Part shown: positions 1 through 7,269 of the stretch, in pieces
Layout of the letters: the number at the start of each line of letters is the position of its first letter
How positions within the stretch are numbered: position 1 is the first letter of the stretch
Source of the DNA: JACPLA01 sp964602055
GTDB taxonomy: Bacteria > Bacteroidota > Ignavibacteria > UBA10030
DNA length: 15,850 nucleotides
Direction: 5' to 3'
NCBI GenBank assembly: GCA_964602055.1
Contig: CAZRPU010000052.1
Location: forward strand, 1 to 15,850
The notes under the pieces: generated by a model
Told to the model about the DNA's origin: nothing
The model's database searches: none
The model's input: only the letters and a program-made list of their open reading frames with translations
Position numbers and translations under genes: made by a program

Positions 1-1
1 T

Positions 2-799
2 TTCGAGAAGGTGACCGAGCTTGATCCAAGGTCCTCCATGAATTTCAACGAGCTTGGCTTCACCCAGGGTGCTCTTCGTAATTACGTTGCCGCAGAGAAA
101 TCCTACGAGAGGGCGATCGCGCTCGCAGAAGATGAACCGATCAACTACTGGTATGAGGCCTGGATGCTCATCGATTGGAAAGCGGATCTCAATGGCGCCA
201 CGAAGATTCTCGAGGCAGCCATCGAACGAAAAGTCACAGATCGGGAACAATGGCTGAACAATGCCCTGACGGTGTTCGCGTACTGGAGAGGAGATTATCG
301 CAAGGCATTCGAAATGTTGAAATCAACAGACCAGCTGGTTTGGGACGATCAGATCAACTATGTGCCGACATTGCTGATGATGGGTTGGGTCAAGCTCGGC
401 GGGAACTTGGGAGATCCCCGGCCTTCATTTGAATCCGCCCGACAATTCCTCGAGAAGAAGATTCAGGAAGATCCAAAGGATTCAAGGTTGTACGGACCTC
501 TCGGGATGGCTCTGGCAGGACTCGGGGACAAGGAGCGCGCGATCAGGATGGCAAAGGAAGGAGTCAGAATACTTCCGGTAACAAAAGAGGCCCTTCGGGG
601 GGCTGCGCGATCCTATGATCTGGCAATGGTGTATGCGATGGTCGGAGAACAGAACCTCGCAATGGATCAACTCGAGCAATTGCCACCGTTTGCCACCTTC
701 CCGACGTACGGCCAGCTGACGCTCGACCCTGTCTGGAAACCGTTGAGAGAGCTCCCGCGCTTCAAGAAACTGGTCTCATCACTTACACCAAAGAATTGA
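2..799 (+). CDS. C-terminal part of a TPR protein, probably a TPR-type kinase or TolB-like protein (5' end outside window)
   Basis: The frame is open to the left edge (FEKVTELDP...), so the GTG at 11 is not a credible start and the gene is truncated by the window. The visible 265 residues are alpha-helical TPR-like repeats, for example around AAEKSYERAIALAEDEP and LGMALAGLGDKERAIRMAKEG. They end in a tail resembling the usual end of TPR-bearing kinases (LDPVWKPLRELPRFKKLVSS). Kinase 2 ends in a similar way (IDPFFESLRSEGEFQQLMSK). From this tail and the same-strand neighbours I infer that this is the sensor half of another kinase in the array, probably membrane-anchored with the TPRs outside the cytoplasm. 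The kinase domain itself is not in view, so a stand-alone TPR protein cannot be excluded. The stop TGA lies 69 bases before kinase 1. Confidence 0.75.
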   Translation, partial: FEKVTELDPRSSMNFNELGFTQGALRNYVAAEKSYERAIALAEDEPINYWYEAWMLIDWKADLNGATKILEAAIERKVTDREQWLNNALTVFAYWRGDYRKAFEMLKSTDQLVWDDQINYVPTLLMMGWVKLGGNLGDPRPSFESARQFLEKKIQEDPKDSRLYGPLGMALAGLGDKERAIRMAKEGVRILPVTKEALRGAARSYDLAMVYAMVGEQNLAMDQLEQLPPFATFPTYGQLTLDPVWKPLRELPRFKKLVSSLTPKN

Positions 800-868
800 G
801 CTTCAAGATGATCGTGTGCCTCAGAGGAACATGATCACATCACCACATCATCACATGACAACATTATC
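800..868 (+). other. Spacer before kinase 1, with low-complexity ATCAC-rich stretch and a tiny overlapping frame
   Basis: This 69-base gap has a run of ATCAC/CATCA-like repeats (834-857). No clear Shine-Dalgarno stands 5-9 bases before the kinase 1 ATG at 869. The only purine-rich motif (AGAGGA, 823-828) precedes an ATG at 831 that opens a 13-codon frame with three adjacent histidine codons. That frame ends with TGA at 870-872, overlapping the kinase ATG as ATGA. Translation of this small frame is speculative. Confidence 0.35.
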
Positions 869-3502
869 ATGATTGGCTCAACCATCAGCCATTATAAGAT
901 CCTCGAGAAACTCGGCGAGGGCGGCATGGGCGTGGTCTACAAGGCCCTGGACGAAAAGCTCAACCGTACCGTCGCGCTCAAGTTCCTCCCCGACCGCGTC
1001 AACAAGGACGAGGCCGCAAAAGCACGGTTCATCCAGGAGGCTCAGGCAGCCGGGGGATTGAACCATGCGAATATCTGCGTAGTACATGGCGTTGATGAGT
1101 TCAATGCTGCACTGTTCATGGTTATGGAATTTGTGGAGGGCGGTGAGCTGGGGGCAAAGATCCCGTTTTCCAAGGCCGAGGAGGCCATCAAGATCGCGGC
1201 TCAGATCGGCGAGGCCCTGCACGAAGCCCACTCGAAGGGAATCGTGCACCGCGACATCAAGGCCGACAATATCATGCTTACCTCCAAGGGTCAGGCCAAA
1301 GTGATGGACTTCGGACTTGCTAAGCTGAAGGGATCTCTCAAGCTTACCAAGTCGAGGAGCACGGTCGGAACCCTGGGCTACATGTCACCTGAACAGATCC
1401 AGGGGGAAGAAGCCGACCACAGGAGCGATATTTTCTCTTTCGGCGTCCTCTTGTTTGAGATGCTCACGGGAAGAATGCCCTTTCGCGGAGATCATGAAGC
1501 AGCAATACTCTACTCGATCGTGAATGAAGCGCCACAAGATATTGCTTCAATCAAGCCGGAACTCTCCCCCCTCGTCGTCAACCTCATCAACCGCTGCCTT
1601 GAGAAGGATCCCGATGACCGGTATCAGACCATGCAGGACGCCGTCAGCGAACTGCGCCGTTCCCTGAAGAAGGGTTCGCGCTTCATCGGAAGCCGGGAAA
1701 CTGCAGAGACTCAGGCAGTTTCCGCCACCGAACACGAAGCGGTAAAGGAAAAGCGATCACCTTTTCTTATTCCATTTATCGCAGCGGTTGGAATCATCGG
1801 CATTCTTCTCGCCGTGATCTTCGTGCTCATGTCAAGAGGAGAAGAGGAGTATTTCTTCTCAGGACCGGAATCGCGGATCTACCGTTTTACATCCACACCC
1901 GGACTCGAGGATAATCCGTCATGGTCTCCTGACGGAAAATTCCTTGCATATGAAACCGATGTGAACGGCCAGACGGATATCGTCATCCAGCCGGCCGACG
2001 GCAGCAGCCCCGTTCGGATTCTGGATTCGCCGGCAAACGAAGTTCAGGCGACCTGGTCCCCCGATGGTTCGCAGCTTGCTTTCGTGTCCTCGAGAAATCA
2101 CGGAGGGTTCTTTGCCCCCGTCGTCGGGTTCGGAAACTTGAATCTGATTCTCGACGGCAAAGGGGGAGACATCTTTATTGTGAAGCCTTTCGGCGGCGAT
2201 CCTCTGAAACTTGTCTCAGACGCTTTTGATCCCGCTTGGTCTGCTGACGGAAAAGAGATTGCATTCCGCTCCGCAAGGGATAAGCAATGGGATCTTTGGA
2301 AGGTTTCCGCCAACGGCGGTGAGCCGACACGCCTGACGAATGACGAGGAATATGATTATCAGCCTGTCTGGTCTCCTGACGGGAAGTGGATCGTGTATGG
2401 TGCGGCTTTGGGAGGGGGAGTCTTCAGACTCTACACCGTTCCTGCCAGTGGTGGACCGCGGCGCCAGCTTCTTGACGACAGCATCCTGGTGAGCGGGCCT
2501 GAGTTTGCCGACGGCGGTTCCTCGATCATTTTCTCCTCGAACCGGGGAGGAAGCATGAATCTCTGGCACATGAAATTCAATCCTGAAGCCAGTGGCTATT
2601 CGCCGGTACACCGCCTGACCATCGGTCATGGCGATGATGTCAACGCATCCGTCAGCAAGGATCAAACCAAAATTGCTTACGCGTCCGTTGCTTCAAAACC
2701 CGACATTTGGGAACTCACGGTTGCATCGGGGAAACTGCGAAGAGTCACCCTGGAAAACGGAATTGAACAGCAGGCCGTCCTTTCTCCCGACGGCTCACAG
2801 CTTGCGCTCAACAGTGATCGGGGGGGATCTCCTTCGGTCTGGATCGTCGGTCTTGACGGGTCGTTCAAGCGACTCTTCGCGCCCGGTCCGAGCGGCGGAT
2901 TCCCGCGATGGTCACCGGACGGGAAGCGAATATCATACAATGCCGCCAACTCAATCGAAGTACGGGACGTCGCAAGTCTTTCGGCAGCAACAACAATTCC
3001 GAATACTGCCTTCAGCACCTGGGATCCGACCGGCACAAAAATCGCCTGCGTCGAAGTTGGCGGGGCAATCTGGAGCCATGATCTTCGAACCGGGGCCAGG
3101 CAGAGGATTGGCGCCGCGGAGGGAGTAGCTGCATTTCCCGACTGGTCAGCTGACGGACAAATGATTGCGTTTACGGTTGATATCGGCGATGTACGAAAAT
3201 TGTACGTTATTCCCGCCGCCGGCGGCACTCCGCGGCTCGTCCCGACCGATGGCGCGGAATACTCGCATCCCGACTGGTCACCGGTCAACAACGACCTGGT
3301 TCTCTGCGTTCGGGATCATCACGATTTGGTGTCCGTCTCTGTCTCGACGGGCAAGGTTACGTTTCTCAAGAAGTTTGAGGAGGCAGCGATCCGATTGACG
3401 GACTACCCATCTTGGTCAAGCGACGGAAAGAAGGTGTATTTCGATCAGGTCCGGAGGTCGGGAGATATTTTTGTCCTGGAGAATAAGAAAACGGCAAATT
3501 GA
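869..3502 (+). CDS. Kinase 1: transmembrane Ser/Thr protein kinase with PD40/TolB-like beta-propeller
   Basis: The 877-residue protein has an N-terminal Hanks kinase domain (about 9-270): glycine-rich loop GEGGMG at 16-21, catalytic Lys38, HRD at 127-129, Asn134, DFG at 147-149 and SPE at 173-175. All key catalytic residues are present, so it should be active and, as an RD kinase, regulated by activation-loop phosphorylation. One hydrophobic segment (about 299-322) follows. The C-terminal part, about 350-870, has roughly a dozen repeats of the PD40 type (WSPDGKFLAY, WSPDGSQLAF, WSADGKEIAF, WSPDGKWIVY), which form TolB-like propellers. The likely topology is cytoplasmic kinase and extracytoplasmic propeller. 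The ligand and substrate are unknown. The start at 869 is supported by alignment with the other heads in the array. Its kinase domain most resembles kinase 3 (shared KADN loop and KLKGSLKLT). No strong ribosome-binding site is seen. Confidence 0.93.
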   Translation: MIGSTISHYKILEKLGEGGMGVVYKALDEKLNRTVALKFLPDRVNKDEAAKARFIQEAQAAGGLNHANICVVHGVDEFNAALFMVMEFVEGGELGAKIPFSKAEEAIKIAAQIGEALHEAHSKGIVHRDIKADNIMLTSKGQAKVMDFGLAKLKGSLKLTKSRSTVGTLGYMSPEQIQGEEADHRSDIFSFGVLLFEMLTGRMPFRGDHEAAILYSIVNEAPQDIASIKPELSPLVVNLINRCLEKDPDDRYQTMQDAVSELRRSLKKGSRFIGSRETAETQAVSATEHEAVKEKRSPFLIPFIAAVGIIGILLAVIFVLMSRGEEEYFFSGPESRIYRFTSTPGLEDNPSWSPDGKFLAYETDVNGQTDIVIQPADGSSPVRILDSPANEVQATWSPDGSQLAFVSSRNHGGFFAPVVGFGNLNLILDGKGGDIFIVKPFGGDPLKLVSDAFDPAWSADGKEIAFRSARDKQWDLWKVSANGGEPTRLTNDEEYDYQPVWSPDGKWIVYGAALGGGVFRLYTVPASGGPRRQLLDDSILVSGPEFADGGSSIIFSSNRGGSMNLWHMKFNPEASGYSPVHRLTIGHGDDVNASVSKDQTKIAYASVASKPDIWELTVASGKLRRVTLENGIEQQAVLSPDGSQLALNSDRGGSPSVWIVGLDGSFKRLFAPGPSGGFPRWSPDGKRISYNAANSIEVRDVASLSAATTIPNTAFSTWDPTGTKIACVEVGGAIWSHDLRTGARQRIGAAEGVAAFPDWSADGQMIAFTVDIGDVRKLYVIPAAGGTPRLVPTDGAEYSHPDWSPVNNDLVLCVRDHHDLVSVSVSTGKVTFLKKFEEAAIRLTDYPSWSSDGKKVYFDQVRRSGDIFVLENKKTAN

Positions 3503-3558
3503 TGCAGTGACTCATTGCATCATGGGAGCATTTCAAATGAAGGGTTCAACAGTCTTAC

Positions 3559-3592
3559 AGAGGAGGACTTGAAAAAAGCTTCTCCTCCTTTT
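3559..3592 (+). terminator. Possible Rho-independent terminator after kinase 1
   Basis: Arms AGGAGGA (3561-3567) and TCCTCCT (3583-3589) can pair. The stem extends outward through one G-T and one A-T pair and encloses a 15-base A-rich loop. TTTTC and more T-rich sequence follow directly. It lies 57 bases after the kinase 1 stop. The GC-rich part of the stem is short, so strength is uncertain. If real, it separates kinase 1 from the transposase-kinase 2 unit. Confidence 0.45.
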
Positions 3593-3711
3593 CTATTTAT
3601 AGAAAAAAGGGTAGGGGGATGAGACAAAACCATGATGAACCCGGCAACCCAGGAGATCGTGTATGATGTGCTGATGATCGTGAATCCGTTCAAAGAGAAT
3701 AGTAAAGGGTA
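3593..3711 (+). other. Leader region of the transposase gene
   Basis: This A/G-rich sequence holds no recognisable gene. A 26-codon frame from ATG 3632 (MMNPATQEIVYDVLMIVN...) ends at TAA 3710-3712, overlapping the annotated transposase ATG at 3712 as TAATG. Its short product is not recognised and it has only a distant G-rich tract (3614-3619) as a possible ribosome-binding site. I do not call it a gene. Confidence 0.3.
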
Positions 3712-4521
3712 ATGAGATTTTTTTTTGGGGGGGGATTGAAAACATATTACAAGAGGCATCTGCCTCATTACCAGCCGGAGGATGCAACGTTTCATGTTGT
3801 GTTTCGGCTTGCAGGGTCATTGCCTTATCACGTCGTAGAAGAATTGCGTGAAGAGCGAGATCGCCTCAGGGATCTTCTTCAGACTGGTGTGAGGAATGAA
3901 GAGCTTGCAAGTCTCCTGAGAAAAGAGGAATGGGGTTATTTCAGGCGCTTTGATGCATTGCTGAATGGAACATCAACGGGGCCGCACTGGTTGAGAAAAC
4001 CTGAGATTGCAGAGATTGTAAAAGAAGCAATGCATTATCGAGATCAGAAGTTCTATGATCTCATTGCCTTTTCAATTATGCCGAACCATGTACATATGAT
4101 TGTAGAGAATATAAGAAGTACAGCCTTCGTCCGTCGGGTCGCTGACCCGACGAAAACAAACCTCAGCCGACGGGACGCAATAGCCGTTCGACGGGCAGAC
4201 TCTGGGCATGAAGGACGCGGATCTTTCGTTCGTCGGGTCGCTGACCCGACGAAAGCAAACCTCAGCCGACGGGACAGCGTCCCGTCGAACGGGCTTACAG
4301 ATGTCCTTGCCTCACTAAAGAAATACACTGCCCTCCGCGCCAACCGGGCCCTTCACCGCACCGGCCCGTTTTGGCAAAGCGAGAGCTATGACCACGTGAT
4401 TCGAACAGACGCGGAACTCGAGCGAACAATCTGGTATGTTCTCCAGAATCCCGTGAACGCAAACCTGGTGGAATCCAGGGAACAATGGCCCTGGAATTAT
4501 TGTAAATGGAATCCTGAATGA
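3712..4521 (+). CDS. REP-associated tyrosine transposase (RAYT, Y1/HUH family) with in-frame palindromic insert
   Basis: The 269-residue product has RAYT hallmarks: N-terminal RHLPHYQPEDATFHVVFRL, the metal-binding HUH motif in MPNHVHMI (His126, His128), the candidate nucleophile Tyr226 in WQSESYDHVIR, and YVLQNPVNANLV near the C-terminus. The family cuts single-stranded DNA at palindromic REP sequences and forms a 5'-phosphotyrosine link. Residues about 138-195 are unlike the family. They lie between the HUH strand and the tyrosine helix, are Arg/Asp-rich, repeat the motif VRRVADPTKxNLSRRD, and are encoded by two copies of a double palindrome. ATG 3712 has no well-spaced ribosome-binding site and is followed at once by T9 and G8 runs. 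TTG 3736 would give the family-like N-terminus (M)KTYYKRHLPHY, so the true start is uncertain. The stop overlaps the kinase 2 start by ATGA. Catalytic motifs are intact, but activity with the insert is unknown. Confidence 0.9.
   Translation: MRFFFGGGLKTYYKRHLPHYQPEDATFHVVFRLAGSLPYHVVEELREERDRLRDLLQTGVRNEELASLLRKEEWGYFRRFDALLNGTSTGPHWLRKPEIAEIVKEAMHYRDQKFYDLIAFSIMPNHVHMIVENIRSTAFVRRVADPTKTNLSRRDAIAVRRADSGHEGRGSFVRRVADPTKANLSRRDSVPSNGLTDVLASLKKYTALRANRALHRTGPFWQSESYDHVIRTDAELERTIWYVLQNPVNANLVESREQWPWNYCKWNPE
3718..3734 (+). repeat. T9-G8 homopolymer tract at the 5' end of the transposase frame
   Basis: Nine T (3718-3726) are followed directly by eight G (3727-3734), encoding FFFGGG right after the second codon. 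Runs of this length are prone to replication slippage and to sequencing error. A one-base change would disconnect ATG 3712 from the transposase frame. Confidence 0.8.
4126..4196 (+). repeat. REP-like double palindrome, copy 1, inside the transposase gene
   Basis: Palindrome A has arms CGTCGGGTC (4132-4140) and GACCCGACG (4144-4152) around a 3-base spacer GCT. After about 15 bases (AAAACAAACCTCAGC) comes a degenerate palindrome B beginning CGACGGGAC (4168-4176), whose second arm is eroded. The unit is a direct repeat of 4225-4294 at a 99-base period and is read in frame in the transposase. Confidence 0.9.
4225..4294 (+). repeat. REP-like double palindrome, copy 2, inside the transposase gene
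   Basis: Palindrome A is perfect with longer arms here: TTCGTCGGGTC (4229-4239) and GACCCGACGAA (4243-4253), spacer GCT. Palindrome B is also perfect: CGACGGGAC (4267-4275), spacer AGC, GTCCCGTCG (4279-4287). Two different hairpins of about 9 bp with 3-base spacers, set 15 bases apart, resemble a composite REP (BIME-like) unit. Confidence 0.92.
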
Positions 4522-7109
4522 TCAACACAACCATCAGCCATTACAAAATACTTGAGAAGTTAGGTGAGGGAGGCATGGGCGTTGTTTACAAAGCCCATGA
4601 CGACAAGCTCCATCGCGATGTGGCACTGAAGTTTCTTCCCTCGTATTTGTCTTCTGACGCGACAGAACGTGAGCGCTTCCTTTATGAAGCGCGTGCGGCG
4701 GCGACGCTGAACCATCCGAACATTGCCACAGTTTACGAAATTGACGAGCACGACGGCCCCGATGGAGCAACCCGCCTGTTTCTCGCGATGGAGATCATCG
4801 AAGGAGGGACGCTCAGGAACCTGCTTAGTAAGGAGCTCCTGTCGATCGACAAAGTGCTCGAAACCGGGATTCAGGTATCCGAAGGCCTATCGGCGGCACA
4901 TGAGAAAGGAATTATCCACCGGGATATCAAGCCCGAAAATATCATGGTCACTGCAAAGGGCCTTGCGAAAATCATGGATTTCGGGCTTGCCAGGGTCGGC
5001 GGCGTAACAAAGCTGACAAAGGCCGGTTCGACGCTGGGCACCATCGGCTACATGTCTCCTGAACAGATTCGGGGTGAGGAGGTTGACCGCCGCTCGGATA
5101 TCTTTTCGTTGGGTGTGGTTCTGTTTGAGCTGTTAGCGGGGACGAAGCCATTCCGTGGAGAGCACGAAGCATCGATTTCGTATTCGATTTTGAATGAAGA
5201 ACCAATGCCCATCGCTCGGTTCAACAATAAAGTCACTCCGGAGTTAGAGCGGATCGTACGCAAGGCCCTTAGCAAGGATCGTCAAGAGCGGTATCAACAT
5301 GCAGATGATCTTCTGGCGGATCTTCGCCACGAGCGCAAGGGTCTTGACTACGCGAAGTCGGGATACGTCAAAGCGACTGCAACAGAACAAACCACGGGAG
5401 CCAAAGCTGACGTTCCAAAGAACTATGTGTCAGGAATGAAGTATTTCGTTGGTCTGGTGGTTCTCGTGGGAATTGCTCTTGTTGTTTTCAAGCTGAACCT
5501 TCCTTTTGGAGAAGGGACTGTCAAATCAGGGAGTGCTGAGCGAAAATCGATCGCTGTGCTCCCGCTCGCAAATCTCAGTGGCAACCAAGAGGACGAGTTT
5601 TTTAGCGACGGGATCACAGAAGACATTATCACCCAATTGTCGAAGATCGGTGAGCTCAAGGTCATCTCGCGCACCTCGACGATGCAGTATAAGAACAGTA
5701 AGAAGAATCTCAAGGAGATTGGGAAGGAGTTGGGTGTTGCGACCATCCTCGAAGGAAGTGTCCGTCGCGCGGGAGATCAAATCCGAATTGTTACGCAGCT
5801 CATTGACGCTAACACAGACGAGCACCTTTGGGCTGAAACGTATGACCGGGAGTTCAAACAGATCTTTTCCATCCAAAGTGAAATAGCGCAGAAGATCGCC
5901 GCGCAGCTCAAGGCGACTTTCACACCCCGCGTGAAAGAACAGATAGAAAAGAAGCCGACGGAAAACTTGGAGGCGTATACCTACTTTCTCAAGGCACGCG
6001 AATATTACGGAGTCCGCAATAACGAGCAGGCCATCGTCCACTTGAAGAAAGCAATAGAGCTTGACCCAAACTACGCCGCGGCATATGCATGGCTTGGACA
6101 ATCATACGCTCAACGCGCTGTCAGATTCGGTTATCCTGCTGTCTGGCTGGATTCGGCGCTTTCCATGGCTCAAAAAGCGATTTCGTTTGATCAAGACATG
6201 GTAGAGGGAAATACGACTCTTGCGCGTGTCTATCTATCGCGAGGTGAGGTCATGAAAGGATTGGAAACGGCCGAAAAAGCAATAGAGATGAAACAAGTCT
6301 TCTCGGCACGCACTTACGCTCAGCTGGGAATGGGATCATTCTTTTTGGGCCGACTTCATGATGCGATTCGTTCACATGACAAAGCCAGCAGTTTGGAGCC
6401 CACCGGTCCTATTCTGGCACTGCTTGGTCAGATTTACCTTGCTTCAGAAATGTACCGAAAAAGTGAAGCGGTGCTTCAGCAAGCTCTCGAGTTACAGGCA
6501 ACATCACCGGATGCATTGTATGGATTGGGCCTCCTGCGACTCATTGAAGGACGGGTCGAAGAAAGCATGGCTCTCAGCCAGAAAGCCTATGAAGCTTCAC
6601 CCGACTATGTGAACATGCTTCACCTTAGAGCGATGATTCAGTTGTTTCGTGGTGACTATGCCGGAGCGGAGAAACGATACCGTCAGCTGGCTGTCAAAGG
6701 AGTTTACGTTCCCGCGAGCTTCCCGCTGGGCGTGGTCAGCACTGACTATGAGGCCGCGCTCGGACTGATTGCGTTGAAAGCCGGAAAGAAAGCTGAGGCG
6801 AAGCAGTTCTTTGATCGAAGTCTCCAGATGAATCGTAAAGCAATCGATAGCGGCAACGAACTGTACCACTATCGCTACAACATCGCAGCTGTTCAAGCGG
6901 TGCAGGGAAACAAGGAGGAGGCTCTCCGTTGGCTCCAACAAGCAGTCAACGCAGGATGGCGTCTCTATCGGATAGCGCAAATTGATCCGTTCTTTGAAAG
7001 TCTTCGATCAGAGGGTGAATTTCAACAATTGATGTCAAAAGTAAAGGTCATGGTCGATGAAGAGCGGAGAAAAGTAGAGGAGTGGGAGAAGAACGATGCC
7101 TCAAACTAG
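4518..7109 (+). CDS. Kinase 2: transmembrane Ser/Thr protein kinase with TolB/FlgO-like domain and TPRs
   Basis: The 863-residue protein has a kinase domain at about 9-272, with GEGGMG 16-21, Lys38, HRD 134-136, Asn141, DFG 154-156 and SPE 180-182, all intact. A single hydrophobic stretch lies at about 308-325. Residues about 343-465 (SIAVLPLANLSGNQEDEFFS onward) match the TolB/FlgO-like domain often found beside TPRs in adenylate cyclase- and kinase-linked sensors. TPR repeats then fill about 484-840 (for example AIVHLKKAIELDPNYAAAYA). Topology is probably kinase inside, TolB-TPR half outside. The start at 4518 matches the conserved head (MI-x-TTISHYKILEKLGE). It overlaps the transposase stop (TGA 4519-4521), so its translation may depend on ribosomes finishing the transposase. 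No separate Shine-Dalgarno is evident. Confidence 0.93.
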   Translation: MINTTISHYKILEKLGEGGMGVVYKAHDDKLHRDVALKFLPSYLSSDATERERFLYEARAAATLNHPNIATVYEIDEHDGPDGATRLFLAMEIIEGGTLRNLLSKELLSIDKVLETGIQVSEGLSAAHEKGIIHRDIKPENIMVTAKGLAKIMDFGLARVGGVTKLTKAGSTLGTIGYMSPEQIRGEEVDRRSDIFSLGVVLFELLAGTKPFRGEHEASISYSILNEEPMPIARFNNKVTPELERIVRKALSKDRQERYQHADDLLADLRHERKGLDYAKSGYVKATATEQTTGAKADVPKNYVSGMKYFVGLVVLVGIALVVFKLNLPFGEGTVKSGSAERKSIAVLPLANLSGNQEDEFFSDGITEDIITQLSKIGELKVISRTSTMQYKNSKKNLKEIGKELGVATILEGSVRRAGDQIRIVTQLIDANTDEHLWAETYDREFKQIFSIQSEIAQKIAAQLKATFTPRVKEQIEKKPTENLEAYTYFLKAREYYGVRNNEQAIVHLKKAIELDPNYAAAYAWLGQSYAQRAVRFGYPAVWLDSALSMAQKAISFDQDMVEGNTTLARVYLSRGEVMKGLETAEKAIEMKQVFSARTYAQLGMGSFFLGRLHDAIRSHDKASSLEPTGPILALLGQIYLASEMYRKSEAVLQQALELQATSPDALYGLGLLRLIEGRVEESMALSQKAYEASPDYVNMLHLRAMIQLFRGDYAGAEKRYRQLAVKGVYVPASFPLGVVSTDYEAALGLIALKAGKKAEAKQFFDRSLQMNRKAIDSGNELYHYRYNIAAVQAVQGNKEEALRWLQQAVNAGWRLYRIAQIDPFFESLRSEGEFQQLMSKVKVMVDEERRKVEEWEKNDASN

Positions 7110-7166
7110 AACTCAAAAATCAGATGATTCCTCACTATAAGATCCTCGAAAAACTCGGCGAAGTCC

Positions 7167-7210
7167 CAAACTTCCCGGCGAGTGTTTCTCAACGAGCCGT
7201 TGGAAGTTTG
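7167..7210 (+). repeat. 44-base palindromic repeat, copy a
   Basis: Outer arms are CAAACTTCC (7167-7175) and GGAAGTTTG (7202-7210). An inner stem AACG (7191-7194) / CGTT (7198-7201) around AGC stacks directly on the outer stem, with a 15-base bulge (7176-7190) on the 5' side. It is identical to copy c (12989-13032). Confidence 0.9.
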
Positions 7211-7214
7211 TGGA

Positions 7215-7250
7215 TCCCGCCCCTCATGAGCTTGTCGAAGGATGGCGGGA
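7215..7250 (+). repeat. Second hairpin of the repeat unit, copy a (7-bp stem, long loop)
   Basis: TCCCGCC (7215-7221) pairs with GGCGGGA (7244-7250). The 22-base loop is 15 bases longer than in copies b and c and contains GAGCTTGTCGAAGG. That resembles a REP-like sequence I recall as widespread in bacteria (recollection, not checked). An alternative, mutually exclusive hairpin is 7240-7260. Confidence 0.65.
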
Positions 7251-7260
7251 GCCGCCATCC
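7240..7260 (+). repeat. Perfect palindrome with 9-bp arms and 3-base spacer
   Basis: GGATGGCGG (7240-7248), spacer GAG, CCGCCATCC (7252-7260). It has the same 9+3+9 geometry as the palindromes inside the transposase but a different sequence. It ends immediately before the GAGGTG ribosome-binding site of kinase 3. Confidence 0.85.
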
Positions 7261-7269
7261 GAGGTGTCT

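Noticed and set aside
855..872. His-containing mini-frame as a histidine-type attenuator
   Set aside because: Only three adjacent His codons are present, there is no terminator/antiterminator pair, and the downstream gene is not biosynthetic.
2216..2665. Long reverse-strand open frame opposite kinase 1
   Set aside because: It is antisense to well-supported propeller repeats, and its product shows no recognisable family or plausible start context. It is a shadow of GC-biased coding sequence.
3520..3820. Reverse-strand frames across the transposase leader
   Set aside because: They translate homopolymer and leader sequence, overlap the conserved start of the transposase, and match nothing I recognise.
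4126..4294. Repeats in the transposase as a CRISPR-like array
   Set aside because: There are only two copies, each a double palindrome, inside an open coding frame with family motifs on both sides and no spacer series.
3559..4521. Region as a complete IS200/IS605-type element with defined ends
   Set aside because: Only a transposase gene is clear. I could not identify left and right end hairpins with matching cleavage motifs or an accessory gene, so it is better described as a RAYT.
7210..7269. A 20-residue N-terminal extension of kinase 3 from ATG 7210
   Set aside because: It is encoded by the palindromic repeat, is absent from all other kinases in the array, and a better-placed ribosome-binding site (GAGGTG) precedes ATG 7270, which gives the conserved head.
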